Source: Microcaldota archaeon (lineage in GTDB: Archaea > Micrarchaeota > Micrarchaeia > Norongarragalinales > Norongarragalinaceae). Taken from it: a DNA stretch of 46,678 nt. This document shows, one piece after another, positions 31,642 through 40,959 of this stretch. Each line of letters starts with the position of its first letter. Position 1 is the first letter of the stretch. The stretch is taken from the NCBI GenBank assembly GCA_016212375.1, contig JACRGH010000008.1, forward strand, positions 1 to 46,678, given 5' to 3'. The notes under the pieces were generated by a model. That model searched no databases and was not told the origin of the DNA. It saw nothing but the letters and a program-made list of their open reading frames with translations. The translations under genes and the position numbers were made by a program.

Positions 31642-31890
31642 ATGGAATCGATAGAGGATGTGGTTACGGTGTCGCCGAAGTACCAAGTGGTCGTGCCTAA
31701 AAAATTCCGCGAACAGCTGCAGTTGAAGAAAGGGGAGAAAATGAAGGTCCGCATCGAAAAGAGCCGATTGGTTTTGGAGCGGATTCCGCCTTTCGAAGAA
31801 TTCTACGGCAAGTTTCCCGGATTGGACAAAGCAGGTCCGAGCATCCGGCAGATGAGGAAAGAATCCGATGGAAGACTGGATCGTTATTGA
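31642..31890 (+). CDS. AbrB/MazE-type antitoxin
   Basis: 82 residues. The swapped-hairpin DNA-binding domain is clear (VTVSPKYQVVVPKKFREQLQLKKGEKMKVRI), followed by a C-terminal toxin-binding tail (PPFEEFYGKFPGLDKAGPSI). It overlaps the PIN toxin gene by 23 bp, typical of translationally coupled vapBC-like operons. The pair is inserted between two swivel genes and transcribed against them. Confidence 0.9.
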   Translation: MESIEDVVTVSPKYQVVVPKKFREQLQLKKGEKMKVRIEKSRLVLERIPPFEEFYGKFPGLDKAGPSIRQMRKESDGRLDRY

Positions 31891-32248
31891 CACGTCGGTG
31901 CTGGTCGAACTGACCCAGACGGGTCCAAAAGTTGCCTTGGTTCGGCATCATGCCGATGGTAAGCGCTGGATTGTTCCGGAAATCGTGTTGGCGGAATTTT
32001 CCGGCAAACTCCATGCGTATGGTTGCAAGAACGTTGCCTCCGTTTTGGAAAGTCTTTCCCGCAAGTCTGACGTCAAAGGGATTACCGTGGCGATTGCCGA
32101 TCGTGCCGGGCAGGTGTACTTCGTGCATAAGAAAGACGGTTTGGCGATGAACGATGCCATCATCTGGTCGACCGCGGAATACTATGGTGCAAAACTCTTG
32201 ACTTTGGACAACGATTTCAAGCCGTTCAAGGACGCCATCGTTCTTTGA
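31868..32248 (+). CDS. PIN-domain toxin (VapC-like)
   Basis: 126 residues. The N-terminal Asp is in VIDTSVLVEL, the Glu in PEIVLAEFSGKL, and the C-terminal acidic residues in LAMNDAIIWSTAEYYGAKLLTLDNDF, giving a complete PIN ribonuclease active site. Length and overlap with the antitoxin gene are typical of VapC. It converges on the end of swivel gene 2 with about 40 bp between stops. Confidence 0.9.
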   Translation: MEDWIVIDTSVLVELTQTGPKVALVRHHADGKRWIVPEIVLAEFSGKLHAYGCKNVASVLESLSRKSDVKGITVAIADRAGQVYFVHKKDGLAMNDAIIWSTAEYYGAKLLTLDNDFKPFKDAIVL

Positions 32249-32287
32249 TTTTTGGCTTTTACGTTTTGCGCGTCCGCTTTTTTCTTT

Positions 32288-33898
32288 TCAGAGTTTTCGA
32301 ACCGTTCCCTTGGTCGCGTCCACTTCAACTTTGTCGCCGTCTTTGAGCCACTTCGTTGCAATCTTGGTGCCGATGACGCAGGGCACGCCCAACTCCCGGC
32401 TGACGATGGCCGCATGGCTGGTCACACCGCCTTGCTCCGTCACGATGGCCGCCGCCAATTTCATGGCCGGCACCAGGTCCGGATCCGTTGCAATGGCCAC
32501 CAGCACGTCGCCCCGTTGCATCTTGTGCAAGTCTTTTTGGCCGTGGAGAATTTTGGCGGTGCCTGATGCTTTGCCTAAGCAGGCGGTCTGGCCGTGAATT
32601 TCTTTGGCGTTGGCGTCAAACGTCTGCGTCCTGGCTTTCTTTTCCAGCGCTTCCGCATCTTTTCCAAGAAAAATTTCTTCTTTGCCGTTTTCCGCATAAT
32701 ATGCAAAATAAGGAAAGCGCGCGTCCAGGGTTTTTTTCAAGCGGGCACCGCCATTGGCTTTTGGGTCCTCCAAGGCATCATGCACTTCGCTCCAGAGCAT
32801 GGTGCGGACGTTGTCCAAGGACACGTTGATGCGGACGGCGATTTCTTTCATTAGTGGCTCCAGGTGGAAAAGTGACAATATCTGGGCGTTCCGGCGGTAC
32901 CATTTGGTGTACATGAATTCCGCGAAGACGTCGAACAGTTGGGCCTGTTTTTTCGTCAGATACAGTTCCTTTTGCATCTGGCCTTTGGCTTTGCGTGTAA
33001 CAAACGGCAATTGTTCAATCCGTTCCAACTCTTTGGCCAGGTTCTTCTTGCTTTCCAAGAGGGTGTGGATGGCGGTGTAGACGTCTTCCAGCGTGCCGGC
33101 CGTTCCGTGGTACATGAACTTGAGGTGGTGGTATTTGTCGCAAATGGTTTGGAAGTCGGCGCGGAATTTCGGCGGGGTTTGGGCCATGGCACGCTGAACG
33201 GCATCCCCGCTGCTGGCATCATTTGGATCCCGCTTGAACGCTTTGGCAAAGCCTTTATCGCCTTTGACTTTGAGTGCCAACCGCACCAGGTCTTTGTTTT
33301 CCAAGGTGGCGATGGTTTCTTTTTCCGAGGTGGTCAGCACGACCAAGGCGGTGTTGACCTCTTCCTCGTCGTCCACCATGCCGCGCAAAACCGCCTTGAG
33401 GTAATTGGTGAATTCGGGGTGGAACATGTCAATGGCATTCGGCAACCAGCCCCACTCGTACAACGCGGCGTGCCGGCGGACGTGTTCGGCAAAGTGGTCC
33501 CACAGTTGCTCATTGCTTTGTTCCGTGAGGTCCAACGTGTGCGCCGATTTAGCCTGCTGGACCAGTTGGTCGGAATACCAGATGATGTTCCGGTTGATGG
33601 TGGCGCCCCAGGTCGGGTCGTCTTTCAGCTTGGTAAGCAGGTGCTTGGCAAAATCGTGGCAATCTTTGGTGCCGAAATAGTATTGCATGTGGTGGCCACG
33701 CCAAAACGACAACACCCGCGTGTAATTCAAGCCGCAGCTATTGGCCAAGACGTTGACGAAACTTTTCTGCCACCCCTGAGAGAAAAACAGGTCCATATCG
33801 GGAATTTCTTCAGCGAGCATCCACGGGTCGGCATTTGATTCGTCAAAATGCTCCAGCTGGTCCGTTTTTTCAATCCGCTTGACGGCTAGTGCGTCCAT
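32288..33898 (-). CDS. Swivel protein 2: helical effector region plus PEP-utilising phosphohistidine domain
   Basis: 536 residues. The C-terminal swivel domain has GDVLVAIATDPDLVPAM and QGGVTSHAAIVSRELGVPC (phospho-accepting His). The preceding helix pair LMKEIAVRINVSLDNVRTML corresponds to swivel proteins 3 and 4 (LLKEIARRLDVPFEYVRYM, FLKEVAKRLGLSLKQVRRLM). The first ~370 residues are helical and differ strongly from the other three, so this part probably sets substrate or partner specificity (inference). It is the last gene of a minus-strand run hutI - HTH_10 - swivel, with its own TATA box and a 14-bp palindrome 93 bp after the regulator. Confidence 0.86.
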   Translation of the reverse strand: MDALAVKRIEKTDQLEHFDESNADPWMLAEEIPDMDLFFSQGWQKSFVNVLANSCGLNYTRVLSFWRGHHMQYYFGTKDCHDFAKHLLTKLKDDPTWGATINRNIIWYSDQLVQQAKSAHTLDLTEQSNEQLWDHFAEHVRRHAALYEWGWLPNAIDMFHPEFTNYLKAVLRGMVDDEEEVNTALVVLTTSEKETIATLENKDLVRLALKVKGDKGFAKAFKRDPNDASSGDAVQRAMAQTPPKFRADFQTICDKYHHLKFMYHGTAGTLEDVYTAIHTLLESKKNLAKELERIEQLPFVTRKAKGQMQKELYLTKKQAQLFDVFAEFMYTKWYRRNAQILSLFHLEPLMKEIAVRINVSLDNVRTMLWSEVHDALEDPKANGGARLKKTLDARFPYFAYYAENGKEEIFLGKDAEALEKKARTQTFDANAKEIHGQTACLGKASGTAKILHGQKDLHKMQRGDVLVAIATDPDLVPAMKLAAAIVTEQGGVTSHAAIVSRELGVPCVIGTKIATKWLKDGDKVEVDATKGTVRKL

Positions 33899-33921
33899 AT
33901 AGAAAACGGTGACGGCGGCCG

Positions 33922-33949
33922 CTTTATAGGTTTGGCCCGCGCATGCGCG
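33922..33949 (-). promoter_or_regulatory. TATA box and 14-bp palindrome of swivel gene 2
   Basis: TATAAAG on the minus strand lies 24-29 nt before the ATG at 33898. Eight bases further up is CCGCGCATGCGCGG (33936-33949), a perfect 14-bp palindrome. Its position just upstream of the TATA/BRE and 42 bp after an HTH_10 gene fits an operator for that regulator. Confidence 0.6.
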
Positions 33950-33991
33950 GTTTGACGCTTTTTTTCCAGAGGGTCTGAACTTTGCCGGTAC

Positions 33992-34654
33992 TCACTCCCG
34001 GACCATCTGCTCAGTTGCCGCCGGCAAAACCTTGGCCTCGGCTTTTCGCAAATGCTCCCGGACCGTTGCCGGCGCGAGGTGCAGCCGTTTGGCCAATTCC
34101 TTGAGTGACACTTTCCGGGGGTAGCCATAATATTCGGATGCGATGGCGTCTTGGAGCACGCGGGACTGTACCGTTCCAAGTCGTGCCATGGCATCCGGGA
34201 CAAACGATTCCGGCGGTTCCTGTTTTAGCTTTAGCAAATCCACCTTGGAGTGCGGGTCGTCCCGCTGGATGTTGCGCAAGAGCCGGTGGATGTTGTTCTT
34301 GTCCCAGGATGCGACCGTCCAATACTCGTAACCCCCTTCTATCCGGAAAGGCTTGACGAAAAAGACGTTTTCATCCAAAAACGACGTGTGGTACGATAGC
34401 GTGCCGATGGGGATGGTGAAAAAGATGTAGTTGCCTTGCACGCGCACGATGCGGTAGCGTTTCATGACGCGGACAAGTTCGGTGATGGCGTTTTTGGCAT
34501 CCTTTCCATGGATGGCCATGACTTTGCTGATGTGGGAGTGTCCTTTGCGGGTAAAAACGTTGAGGTAGACGCTGTACGCGGTCACGTCGTACTTCTTGGT
34601 GATTTCCAAAATCTCCGAGCCTTCATGCCAGAGTTTCAGTTCAGCGACCCACAT
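33992..34654 (-). CDS. HTH_10 (Bat-type) transcription regulator 1
   Basis: 220 residues. The C-terminal ~55 residues are the HTH_10 domain: LQDAIASEYYGYPRKVSLKELAKRLHLAPATVREHLRKAEAKVL. The N-terminal ~150 residues form a sensor-like alpha/beta region (MWVAELKLWHEGSEILEI...) conserved with the second regulator at 45663, including FFVKP and WTVASWDK. In haloarchaea such proteins control genes in response to redox or metabolic cues. The gene starts 6 bp after hutI and is followed by swivel gene 2, so it may respond to a histidine-pathway signal (inference). Confidence 0.9.
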   Translation of the reverse strand: MWVAELKLWHEGSEILEITKKYDVTAYSVYLNVFTRKGHSHISKVMAIHGKDAKNAITELVRVMKRYRIVRVQGNYIFFTIPIGTLSYHTSFLDENVFFVKPFRIEGGYEYWTVASWDKNNIHRLLRNIQRDDPHSKVDLLKLKQEPPESFVPDAMARLGTVQSRVLQDAIASEYYGYPRKVSLKELAKRLHLAPATVREHLRKAEAKVLPAATEQMVRE

Positions 34655-34660
34655 TCTGAA

Positions 34661-35929
34661 TCACGTTGGCATTTTCGAAGTTTCGTTTTCCACTACGACT
34701 TTCCCTTTCTTTACAACCGTCTCAATCCGGTTCACGCCGAATTGGTACGCCAGGAACGTATGGTTCGGCGCATCCAACACCAAGATGTCGGCCTGCTTGC
34801 CCAATTCCAGACTGCCGATTGAGTCGGCGCGGTCCAAGGAAGCGGCTGAGTTGATGGTCGCGGCGGCGATGGCTTCGCTTGGAGTCATCTTGAGGTAACG
34901 GCACGCCAGGGCAATTGAAAACGGCATCGACTCGCACCAACAATTGGGGTTGAAATCGGTGCCCAATGCGACGGGAACGCCGGCGTCGATGAACGCGCGG
35001 GCATTGGCGTATGGAAGCAATGACGAGAGGCCCGTGGCCGGCAGAAGTACCGCGACGGTGCCGTTTTTGGCCATGGCGGCAATGCCTGAACTTGAGGCGT
35101 GAATCAGGTGGTCGGCACTAGTGGCTTTCAAATCGGCGGCTAATTCCGCTCCGCCGGTTTGGTGCAGTTGGTCGGCGTGGATTCGCGTCTTTAGTCCGGC
35201 TTTTTTTCCGGCTTCTAGGATGCGGCGGCTTTGGTCCACGGTAAAAACGTCTTTTTCGCAGAACACGTCGCAATATTCGGCACGGCGTTGGGCTTCCGGA
35301 ATCATGTTGTCAATGACGGCTTTCGTGTATTGATCGGCCGTCAGGTCCTGTGGCACGGCGTGTGCGCCCAAAAAGGTGTTGATGACGTCTACCGGCGATT
35401 GTTTGGCGGCTTTCGTGGCGGCATCCAGTAGTTTCATTTCGGTCTTCATTTCCAGGCCGTATCCGGATTTGGCCTCGACCGTCGTGGTGCCCAGTTGCAA
35501 CATGGTTTGAAGGGTGCGGGTGGCGTTTTGGACCAGTTGGGCTTCGGTTGCGGCACGGGTCTTTCGAACCGTTTTGTGGATGCCTCCTCCACGTTTGAGG
35601 ATTTCCAAATAGGGAACGCCTTGGGCTTTCAGTTCCACTTCCTCTTCGCGCGAGCCGGCGAAAACCAGGTGCGTGTGGCAGTCCACGAAACCCGGCAGGA
35701 CGGTCTTTCCGGTTGCGTCAATGATTCGGGCATCCGTTGCGTCCACCGCTTTGAGCACGGCCGACGTGGTGCCGACCGCGATGATGCGTTCGCCGGCGAT
35801 GGCCATGGCGCCGTTCGGGATGGTGCCGACGTTTCCAGCGGCTTTGCCTGCAAGCGGCTTGCCGTTGGACGCCATTGTAAGCAATTCGGCGGCGTTTTGG
35901 ATGATGAGCGTGGCTTTGGGTTTGGGCAT
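34661..35929 (-). CDS. hutI: Imidazolonepropionase
   Basis: Third enzyme of histidine degradation: opens 4-imidazolone-5-propionate to N-formimino-L-glutamate. It is an amidohydrolase-fold metalloenzyme. At 422 residues it is close to family length. The metal ligands are visible in DCHTHLVFAGSRE (HxH), RIHADQLHQTGG (His) and ALGTDFNPNCWC (Asp), and SADHLIHASS contributes another His. First gene of a minus-strand operon continuing into an HTH_10 regulator and swivel gene 2. An ATTAAAAACGG box 26-36 nt upstream indicates a leaderless transcript, divergent from the formimidoyltransferase gene. Confidence 0.96.
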   Translation of the reverse strand: MPKPKATLIIQNAAELLTMASNGKPLAGKAAGNVGTIPNGAMAIAGERIIAVGTTSAVLKAVDATDARIIDATGKTVLPGFVDCHTHLVFAGSREEEVELKAQGVPYLEILKRGGGIHKTVRKTRAATEAQLVQNATRTLQTMLQLGTTTVEAKSGYGLEMKTEMKLLDAATKAAKQSPVDVINTFLGAHAVPQDLTADQYTKAVIDNMIPEAQRRAEYCDVFCEKDVFTVDQSRRILEAGKKAGLKTRIHADQLHQTGGAELAADLKATSADHLIHASSSGIAAMAKNGTVAVLLPATGLSSLLPYANARAFIDAGVPVALGTDFNPNCWCESMPFSIALACRYLKMTPSEAIAAATINSAASLDRADSIGSLELGKQADILVLDAPNHTFLAYQFGVNRIETVVKKGKVVVENETSKMPT

Positions 35930-35954
35930 AATACCAACTTAGCGCGTTGCAATC

Positions 35955-35965
35955 ATTAAAAACGG
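35955..35965 (-). promoter_or_regulatory. TATA box of the hutI operon
   Basis: The minus strand reads CCGTTTTTAAT, 26-36 nt before the ATG at 35929. Confidence 0.5.
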
Positions 35966-36064
35966 TGGCAAACCAACAGAAAAACCTAAGACAATCAGAA
36001 CGGGTAACTTACGCGGCTATGGGACCGTTTTCATGGCCCGTACTATTTCAGGTGTATCGAACTT

Positions 36065-36973
36065 ATGGCTAAAAAAATCGTGGAATGCGTGCCTAATTTC
36101 AGCGAAGGAAAAGACCAAAAAAAAATCGATGCGATTGTCGCGGAAATCAAGTCCGTTCCTGGCATCACGGTCCTTTCTTCGTTGGCCGATGCCGACCACA
36201 ACCGCCTCGACGTGTCCTATTTGGGCGAGCCGGAGGCCGTGAAAACCGCCGCCTTTGCCGCGTGTAAATTGGCTTCAAAACTCATCGACATGGAAAAACA
36301 CCACGGCCAGCACCCCCGCATGGGCGCGACCGACGTGATTCCCTTTATTCCCATCCAGGGCGTCACCATGGCTGAGTGTGTGGAACTGGCAAATGATGTG
36401 GGCCAAAAAATCGGGGACGAACTGGGCATTCCTGTTTACCTCTATGAATCCGCCGCTAAGACACCGTCCCGCACCAACTTGGCCGATGTGCGCCGTGGCG
36501 AGTACGAGGGCATTAAAACCGAATTTCAAACCAATCCGAATGGTCCGCGCAAGCCCGATTACGGCCCGACGACTATGCATCCTTCCGCTGGCTTTACTGG
36601 TGTCTGCGCCCGGATGCCGTTGGTTGCGTTCAACGTGAACCTCGCCACGACTGATGTTTCCATTGCAAAAGCCATTGCCAAAGCCGTGCGTGAAAAGGAT
36701 GGCGGCCTCAAATGCGTCAAGGCCATGGGATTTGTAATCAAGGAAAAGGGAATCGTGCAGGTTTCCATGAATTTGACCAATTACTTGGAAACGCCGATTT
36801 TCAAGGCATTCGAGGCCGTCAAAGCCGAAGCCCAAAAACACGGCGTCCAAGTCATTGAAAGTGAAATCATCGGCATGGTGCCTCTGCAGGCTTTGTCGGA
36901 CACGGCGGATTTTTACTTGCGCCTGGAAAAATTCAAATCCGACCAAGTGATTGAAGCGCGTTTGATTGAATGA
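36065..36973 (+). CDS. Glutamate formimidoyltransferase (FTCD N-terminal type)
   Basis: Transfers the formimino group of N-formiminoglutamate to tetrahydrofolate, releasing glutamate. 302 residues, the size of the stand-alone formiminotransferase. Signatures are VECVPNFSEGKDQKKIDAI, HNRLDVSYLGEP, KHHGQHPRMGATDVIPFIPIQGVTM, GIPVYLYESAAKTPSRTNLADVRRGEYEG and GFTGVCARMPLVAFNVNLAT. It overlaps the cyclodeaminase gene by 4 bp (ATGA), so the two halves of vertebrate FTCD are here separate but translationally coupled. It replaces HutG/HutF-type routes, which are absent. Confidence 0.95.
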   Translation: MAKKIVECVPNFSEGKDQKKIDAIVAEIKSVPGITVLSSLADADHNRLDVSYLGEPEAVKTAAFAACKLASKLIDMEKHHGQHPRMGATDVIPFIPIQGVTMAECVELANDVGQKIGDELGIPVYLYESAAKTPSRTNLADVRRGEYEGIKTEFQTNPNGPRKPDYGPTTMHPSAGFTGVCARMPLVAFNVNLATTDVSIAKAIAKAVREKDGGLKCVKAMGFVIKEKGIVQVSMNLTNYLETPIFKAFEAVKAEAQKHGVQVIESEIIGMVPLQALSDTADFYLRLEKFKSDQVIEARLIE

Positions 36974-37614
36974 ATTCGGAGTTTCGAATCGACATGGAAA
37001 AAAAGCTTGTGGAAAAAAAAGTCGTTGACTTCGTGGACCAAGTGGCCTCCGACGTGCCCGCACCCGGTGGCGGTTCGGTCTCGGCTTTAAGCGCAGCCTT
37101 GGGTGCCGGCCTTCTAGTAATGGCTATCCGGATTTCCGTGAAAAAGGAGTCGAACCAAATCCTTTCCGATTTTTTGCCCCGACTTGAAAAAGAAAAAAAC
37201 CGTTTGATGCAATTGGTGGACGATGACACGGCGGCGTTCAATCACGTCCTGGCCGCTTTTGCTTTGCCGAAAGGCACGGATGCCGACAAAGCCAAACGCT
37301 CCGAGGCCGTCCAAACCGCATTCCAGCACGCCGCTTCGGTGCCGCTGGAAACGATGCAATCCAGCTTGAGGGTGCTTGAAGCGGGCCAAACCGTTGCCCA
37401 ATTGTGCAGTCCCACCGTGGCCTCCGACGTGGGCACCGGGATTCAGATGGTCTATGCGGGACTTCAGGGTGCGGGGTACAATGTGAACATCAACCTTTCC
37501 TCGATTAAGGATGATGAGTTCAAGGCAGGATTGGAAAAAGAGTTGGATGCCGTTTTGCCTCTCGCTGAAAAGCAAAAGTCAAACGCTTTGGCAATCATTC
37601 AAACAAAAATTTAA
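36970..37614 (+). CDS. Formimidoyltetrahydrofolate cyclodeaminase (FTCD C-terminal type)
   Basis: Converts 5-formimino-THF to 5,10-methenyl-THF and ammonia, the last step feeding histidine carbon into the folate pool. 214 residues, all-helical, with the family signature [24 protein letters not shown] and later [27 protein letters not shown]. It is coupled to the formimidoyltransferase gene by a 4-bp overlap. Its stop overlaps that of hutU on the other strand (37611-37614), a very compact convergent arrangement. The start could also be the ATG at 37003 ([10 protein letters not shown]). Confidence 0.94.
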   Translation: MNSEFRIDMEKKLVEKKVVDFVDQVASDVPAPGGGSVSALSAALGAGLLVMAIRISVKKESNQILSDFLPRLEKEKNRLMQLVDDDTAAFNHVLAAFALPKGTDADKAKRSEAVQTAFQHAASVPLETMQSSLRVLEAGQTVAQLCSPTVASDVGTGIQMVYAGLQGAGYNVNINLSSIKDDEFKAGLEKELDAVLPLAEKQKSNALAIIQTKI

Positions 37615-39308
37615 TACGTAATCCTCGGAATCTTCACGCCTTTTCCTTTCGCCGTCTTTATTGCGATGTAGTAGCCCGCATCCGCATGCCGTGCCACGCC
37701 CATGCCCGGGTCCGTGGTGAGCACGCGTTGCAGCCGTTTTTCCTTTTCTTTCGTGCCCGTCGCCACCACGACCATGCCGGCATGCAAGCTGTAACTGATG
37801 CCCACGCCTCCGCCATGATGAAACGACACCCAATCGGCACCTGCCGCCGTGTTGACCAACGCGTTGAGGATGGGCCAGTCCGCAATGGCATCCGAACCGT
37901 CCTGCATCCCTTCCGTTTCGCGGTTGGGTGAGGCGACGGAGCCGGAGTCGAGGTGGTCGCGTCCGATGACCACGGGGGCAAGGACTTCACCCGATGCGAC
38001 TAAGTCGTTGATGATTTTGCCGAATTTGGCACGCTCCCCATAACCCAGCCAACACACGCGGCTCGGAAGGCCGATTTGCGGCACTTTTTGTTGCGCCAAC
38101 GTAATCCAGCGGCTTAAGAGTTTGTCTTCGGGAAACGTGTCCAACAAGGCTCTGTCGATGATTTGGATGTCTTTTTTGTTGCCCGATAAGGCGGCCCAGC
38201 GGAAAGGCCCTTTGCCTTCGCAGAACAGGGGCCGCACGTATTCCAAGACAAAGCCGGGATAGGCCCATTGTCCTGTCCCATCGGTTTTCCGGATGCCCTG
38301 GACTCCGGCAATCTCCGCCTGCCGCCGCAAATTGTTGCCGTAGTCAAAGCAGATGGCGCCGCGTTTTTGCATCTCCAAAATGGCTTCAGTTTGTTTTTTG
38401 ATGGCTTGCAGGGCGCGTTTTTGATATTCGGCCGGATTCTGTTCACGCAATCGGTCCAGCTCTTCCAGATTGCCTTCCGGAACGTACGCCAGAAGGTCGT
38501 GTGATGACGTCTGGTCGGTGACGATGTCCGGCGTAATGTTGCGTAAGATCAATTCGGCGTGGACAGTGGCGGCATTTCCCACTAACCCGATGGAAAGCGG
38601 CTCACCTCTGGTTTTGGCGTCATTGATCCACGTCACGGCTTGGTCCAGGCTTTCCGTCATTTTGTCACAATACCCTTCCTTGACTTTGCGCGCCACGCGT
38701 TCGCGGCGCACTTCCACGTCTAGCACTACCCCTTCGTTGAATGTCACGGCATGCGGTTGTGCGCCGGACATGCCGCCAAGGCCTGCGGTTAGAACAAATT
38801 TGCCTTTCAGGGTCGGTACGCCGTAGTGCTTTTGGGCAAGCGCGGCAAACGTTTCATACGTGCCTTGCAAAATGCCTTGTGTTCCGATGTAAATCCAGGA
38901 GCCGGCCGTCATCTGGCCATACATCGTCAAACCCATTTGGTCCAACCGGTCGAACTCACCTTGAGTCGCCCAATGGGGCACTAAGTTTGAATTGGCAATC
39001 AGGACGCGCGGGGCGTGCTCGAAGGTTTGGAAGACTGCGACGGGTTTTCCGGATTGCACCAATAGTGTTTCGGCCGGTTCCAGGCTTTCAAGGCAACGGA
39101 CAATGTCATTGTAGGCGCGCCAATTCCGTGCCGCACGACCCGAGCCGCCGTAGACAATCAGTTCTTCCGGCTGGTTGGCAATGGGCGGGCTGACATTGTT
39201 TTGGAGCATCCGCAATGCGGCTTCCGATTCCCACGTTTTGCACGTTTTTTCCGTGTTGGGGAAAATGGCTTTGGTGGGGCGCTCTTCGTAAAACATGGGC
39301 CGTGGCAT
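37611..39308 (-). CDS. hutU: Urocanate hydratase
   Basis: Second enzyme of histidine degradation: converts urocanate to imidazolonepropionate with tightly bound NAD+. 565 residues, the normal length. Signatures are [48 protein letters not shown] and [16 protein letters not shown], and [14 protein letters not shown] near the active site. Its ATG lies 9 bp after hutH, so both are in one operon that begins upstream with swivel gene 3. Confidence 0.97.
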   Translation of the reverse strand: MPRPMFYEERPTKAIFPNTEKTCKTWESEAALRMLQNNVSPPIANQPEELIVYGGSGRAARNWRAYNDIVRCLESLEPAETLLVQSGKPVAVFQTFEHAPRVLIANSNLVPHWATQGEFDRLDQMGLTMYGQMTAGSWIYIGTQGILQGTYETFAALAQKHYGVPTLKGKFVLTAGLGGMSGAQPHAVTFNEGVVLDVEVRRERVARKVKEGYCDKMTESLDQAVTWINDAKTRGEPLSIGLVGNAATVHAELILRNITPDIVTDQTSSHDLLAYVPEGNLEELDRLREQNPAEYQKRALQAIKKQTEAILEMQKRGAICFDYGNNLRRQAEIAGVQGIRKTDGTGQWAYPGFVLEYVRPLFCEGKGPFRWAALSGNKKDIQIIDRALLDTFPEDKLLSRWITLAQQKVPQIGLPSRVCWLGYGERAKFGKIINDLVASGEVLAPVVIGRDHLDSGSVASPNRETEGMQDGSDAIADWPILNALVNTAAGADWVSFHHGGGVGISYSLHAGMVVVATGTKEKEKRLQRVLTTDPGMGVARHADAGYYIAIKTAKGKGVKIPRITY

Positions 39309-39317
39309 TTGGAGAAA

Positions 39318-40853
39318 TCACGTTGCGCTTTGAATCGATTGCGATTGGGTTGATTGGAGCAGCTGTCCGGATTTGACCAACTCCCGGCATGTCAGGATGT
39401 CTGGTTGGATGGGCCGGTCGGTTTGGACGTGCGGCACGTTTTGACGGACGCAGTCGTGGGCTTTTTTCGTTCCGTTTCCGGCTTTCAGGGGCAAGCGGAA
39501 GTCCAACGCTTGTGCCGCACACAACGCCTCGATGGCGATGACGTGTTGGACGTTGTCGATAATCTGGGCGGCATTGCGGGCTCCGATGGTGCCCATGCTG
39601 ACGTGGTCCTCCTGGTTGGCGCACGTGGGAATGGAGTCGACGGATGCCGGATGTGCTAAGACTTTGTTTTCCGATACGAGTGCGGCGGCGGTGTATTGGA
39701 CAATCATGTAGCCGGAGTTTAGGCCGCTGTCTTGGATGAGGAATGCGGGAAGGCCCTCGTTGAGTTTGGGGTCGACAAGGCGGAACGTGCGGCGCTCGGA
39801 AATGTTGCCCAATTCGGCTACGGCAATGCCTAAAAAGTCCATGACGAGCGCAACGGGTTGGCCGTGGAAGTTGCCGCCGGACAAAATGTCGGATTTCTCA
39901 CCGTTGTTGAAGATGAGCGGGTTGTCCGTTGCTGAATTCATTTCCGTTTCCACCACTCGGCGGGAATAAGCGATGGCGTCCCTTGAGGCACCGTGGACTT
40001 GCGGAATGCACCGGAGGCTGTACGCATCCTGCACGCGGTCACAATCCCGGTGCGATGCAATAATGCGGCTTTCTTTGGTCAATTGGCGCATGTGGGCGGC
40101 AACGGCGTGTTGGCCTGGGTGGATTTTGGTGCCGTGAATGCGCTCGTCGAATGCCGTGTCCGTGCCCATCAGCGCTTCCAGCGACATGGCGGCCGTAATG
40201 TCCGCGGTTTCCGCCAGGATTTCGGAATCGTGAACAGCCAATGCGCCGACTGCAGTCATGGCGGCTGTTCCATTGGACAGACCCAACCCTTCCTTGGCTT
40301 CCAAAACAAGTGGCGTGATGCCGGCGGCTTTAAGCGCATCGGTTGCGGTCATGCGTTTTCCTTTGAAAATTGCGTCGCCGTTTCCGGTCAAGACTTGCGC
40401 CATGTGCGCCAACGGCGCCAAATCACCGCTAGCCCCCACCGAGCCTTTTTCAGGAATCACGGGGTGGACGCCCTTGTTGAGAAGTTCCAGCATGGTCTGC
40501 ACCGTTTGCAGCCGGACGCCGGAGTGGCCTTGCGACAAACCGTTGGCTGACACCAATACGATGGCGCGGCTGACTTCCTCGGAAAACGCCGGGCCGACGC
40601 CTACGGCGTGGCTGGACAAAAAGTTTTTCTGCAATTGCGTCTGGTCCGCCGCACTGATGAACTTGTTCTTCAACGCGCCAAATCCGGTGCTGATGCCGTA
40701 TGCCACGGTGCCGGCGGCAATGGTGTCATCCACCACTTTTCGGGTGGCGGTAATGCGACTGCGGGCGGCTTGGGCTAATTCGACTTTCTCACCTTGGCGT
40801 GCCACTTGGACGACATCTTGGATGGTCAAAGGGCGTAGGCCGAGTTCAATCAT
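39318..40853 (-). CDS. hutH: Histidine ammonia-lyase
   Basis: First enzyme of histidine degradation: histidine to urocanate and ammonia. 511 residues, normal length. The MIO prosthetic group forms from Ala-Ser-Gly in KGSVGASGDLAPLAHM. Further family features are VAYGISTGFGAL, SHAVGVGPAF, QDAYSLRCIPQVHG and STDNPLIF-like SATDNPLIFNN. It follows swivel gene 3 after 106 bp containing a hairpin and an AT-rich box, so it may be transcribed both with that gene and on its own. Confidence 0.98.
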   Translation of the reverse strand: MIELGLRPLTIQDVVQVARQGEKVELAQAARSRITATRKVVDDTIAAGTVAYGISTGFGALKNKFISAADQTQLQKNFLSSHAVGVGPAFSEEVSRAIVLVSANGLSQGHSGVRLQTVQTMLELLNKGVHPVIPEKGSVGASGDLAPLAHMAQVLTGNGDAIFKGKRMTATDALKAAGITPLVLEAKEGLGLSNGTAAMTAVGALAVHDSEILAETADITAAMSLEALMGTDTAFDERIHGTKIHPGQHAVAAHMRQLTKESRIIASHRDCDRVQDAYSLRCIPQVHGASRDAIAYSRRVVETEMNSATDNPLIFNNGEKSDILSGGNFHGQPVALVMDFLGIAVAELGNISERRTFRLVDPKLNEGLPAFLIQDSGLNSGYMIVQYTAAALVSENKVLAHPASVDSIPTCANQEDHVSMGTIGARNAAQIIDNVQHVIAIEALCAAQALDFRLPLKAGNGTKKAHDCVRQNVPHVQTDRPIQPDILTCRELVKSGQLLQSTQSQSIQSAT

Positions 40854-40863
40854 TTGATTTTAT

Positions 40864-40892
40864 CCCCACTTGTTTCCGAAGCAAGGCTGGGG
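40864..40892 (-). promoter_or_regulatory. Hairpin in the hutH leader
   Basis: On the minus strand CCCCA-GC-CTTG-CTTCGGAAA-CAAG-TGGGG folds into a 9-bp stem with a 2-nt bulge, ending 11 nt before the hutH start codon. A CTTTTATG box lies just upstream. It may be a leader RNA element controlling hutH translation or a processing site between swivel 3 and hutH. Confidence 0.45.
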
Positions 40893-40959
40893 CTGAAAGG
40901 ACATAAAAGAATGCCGGACGCGCGGCTTTGGTGGGGGTGCGGAGATGCCTGTCGGGGTT

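Noticed and set aside
37614-39308. Extra plus-strand ORFs opposite hutU, hutH and hutI
   Set aside because: Each lies wholly within a strongly supported enzyme gene on the other strand and shows no protein-like features.
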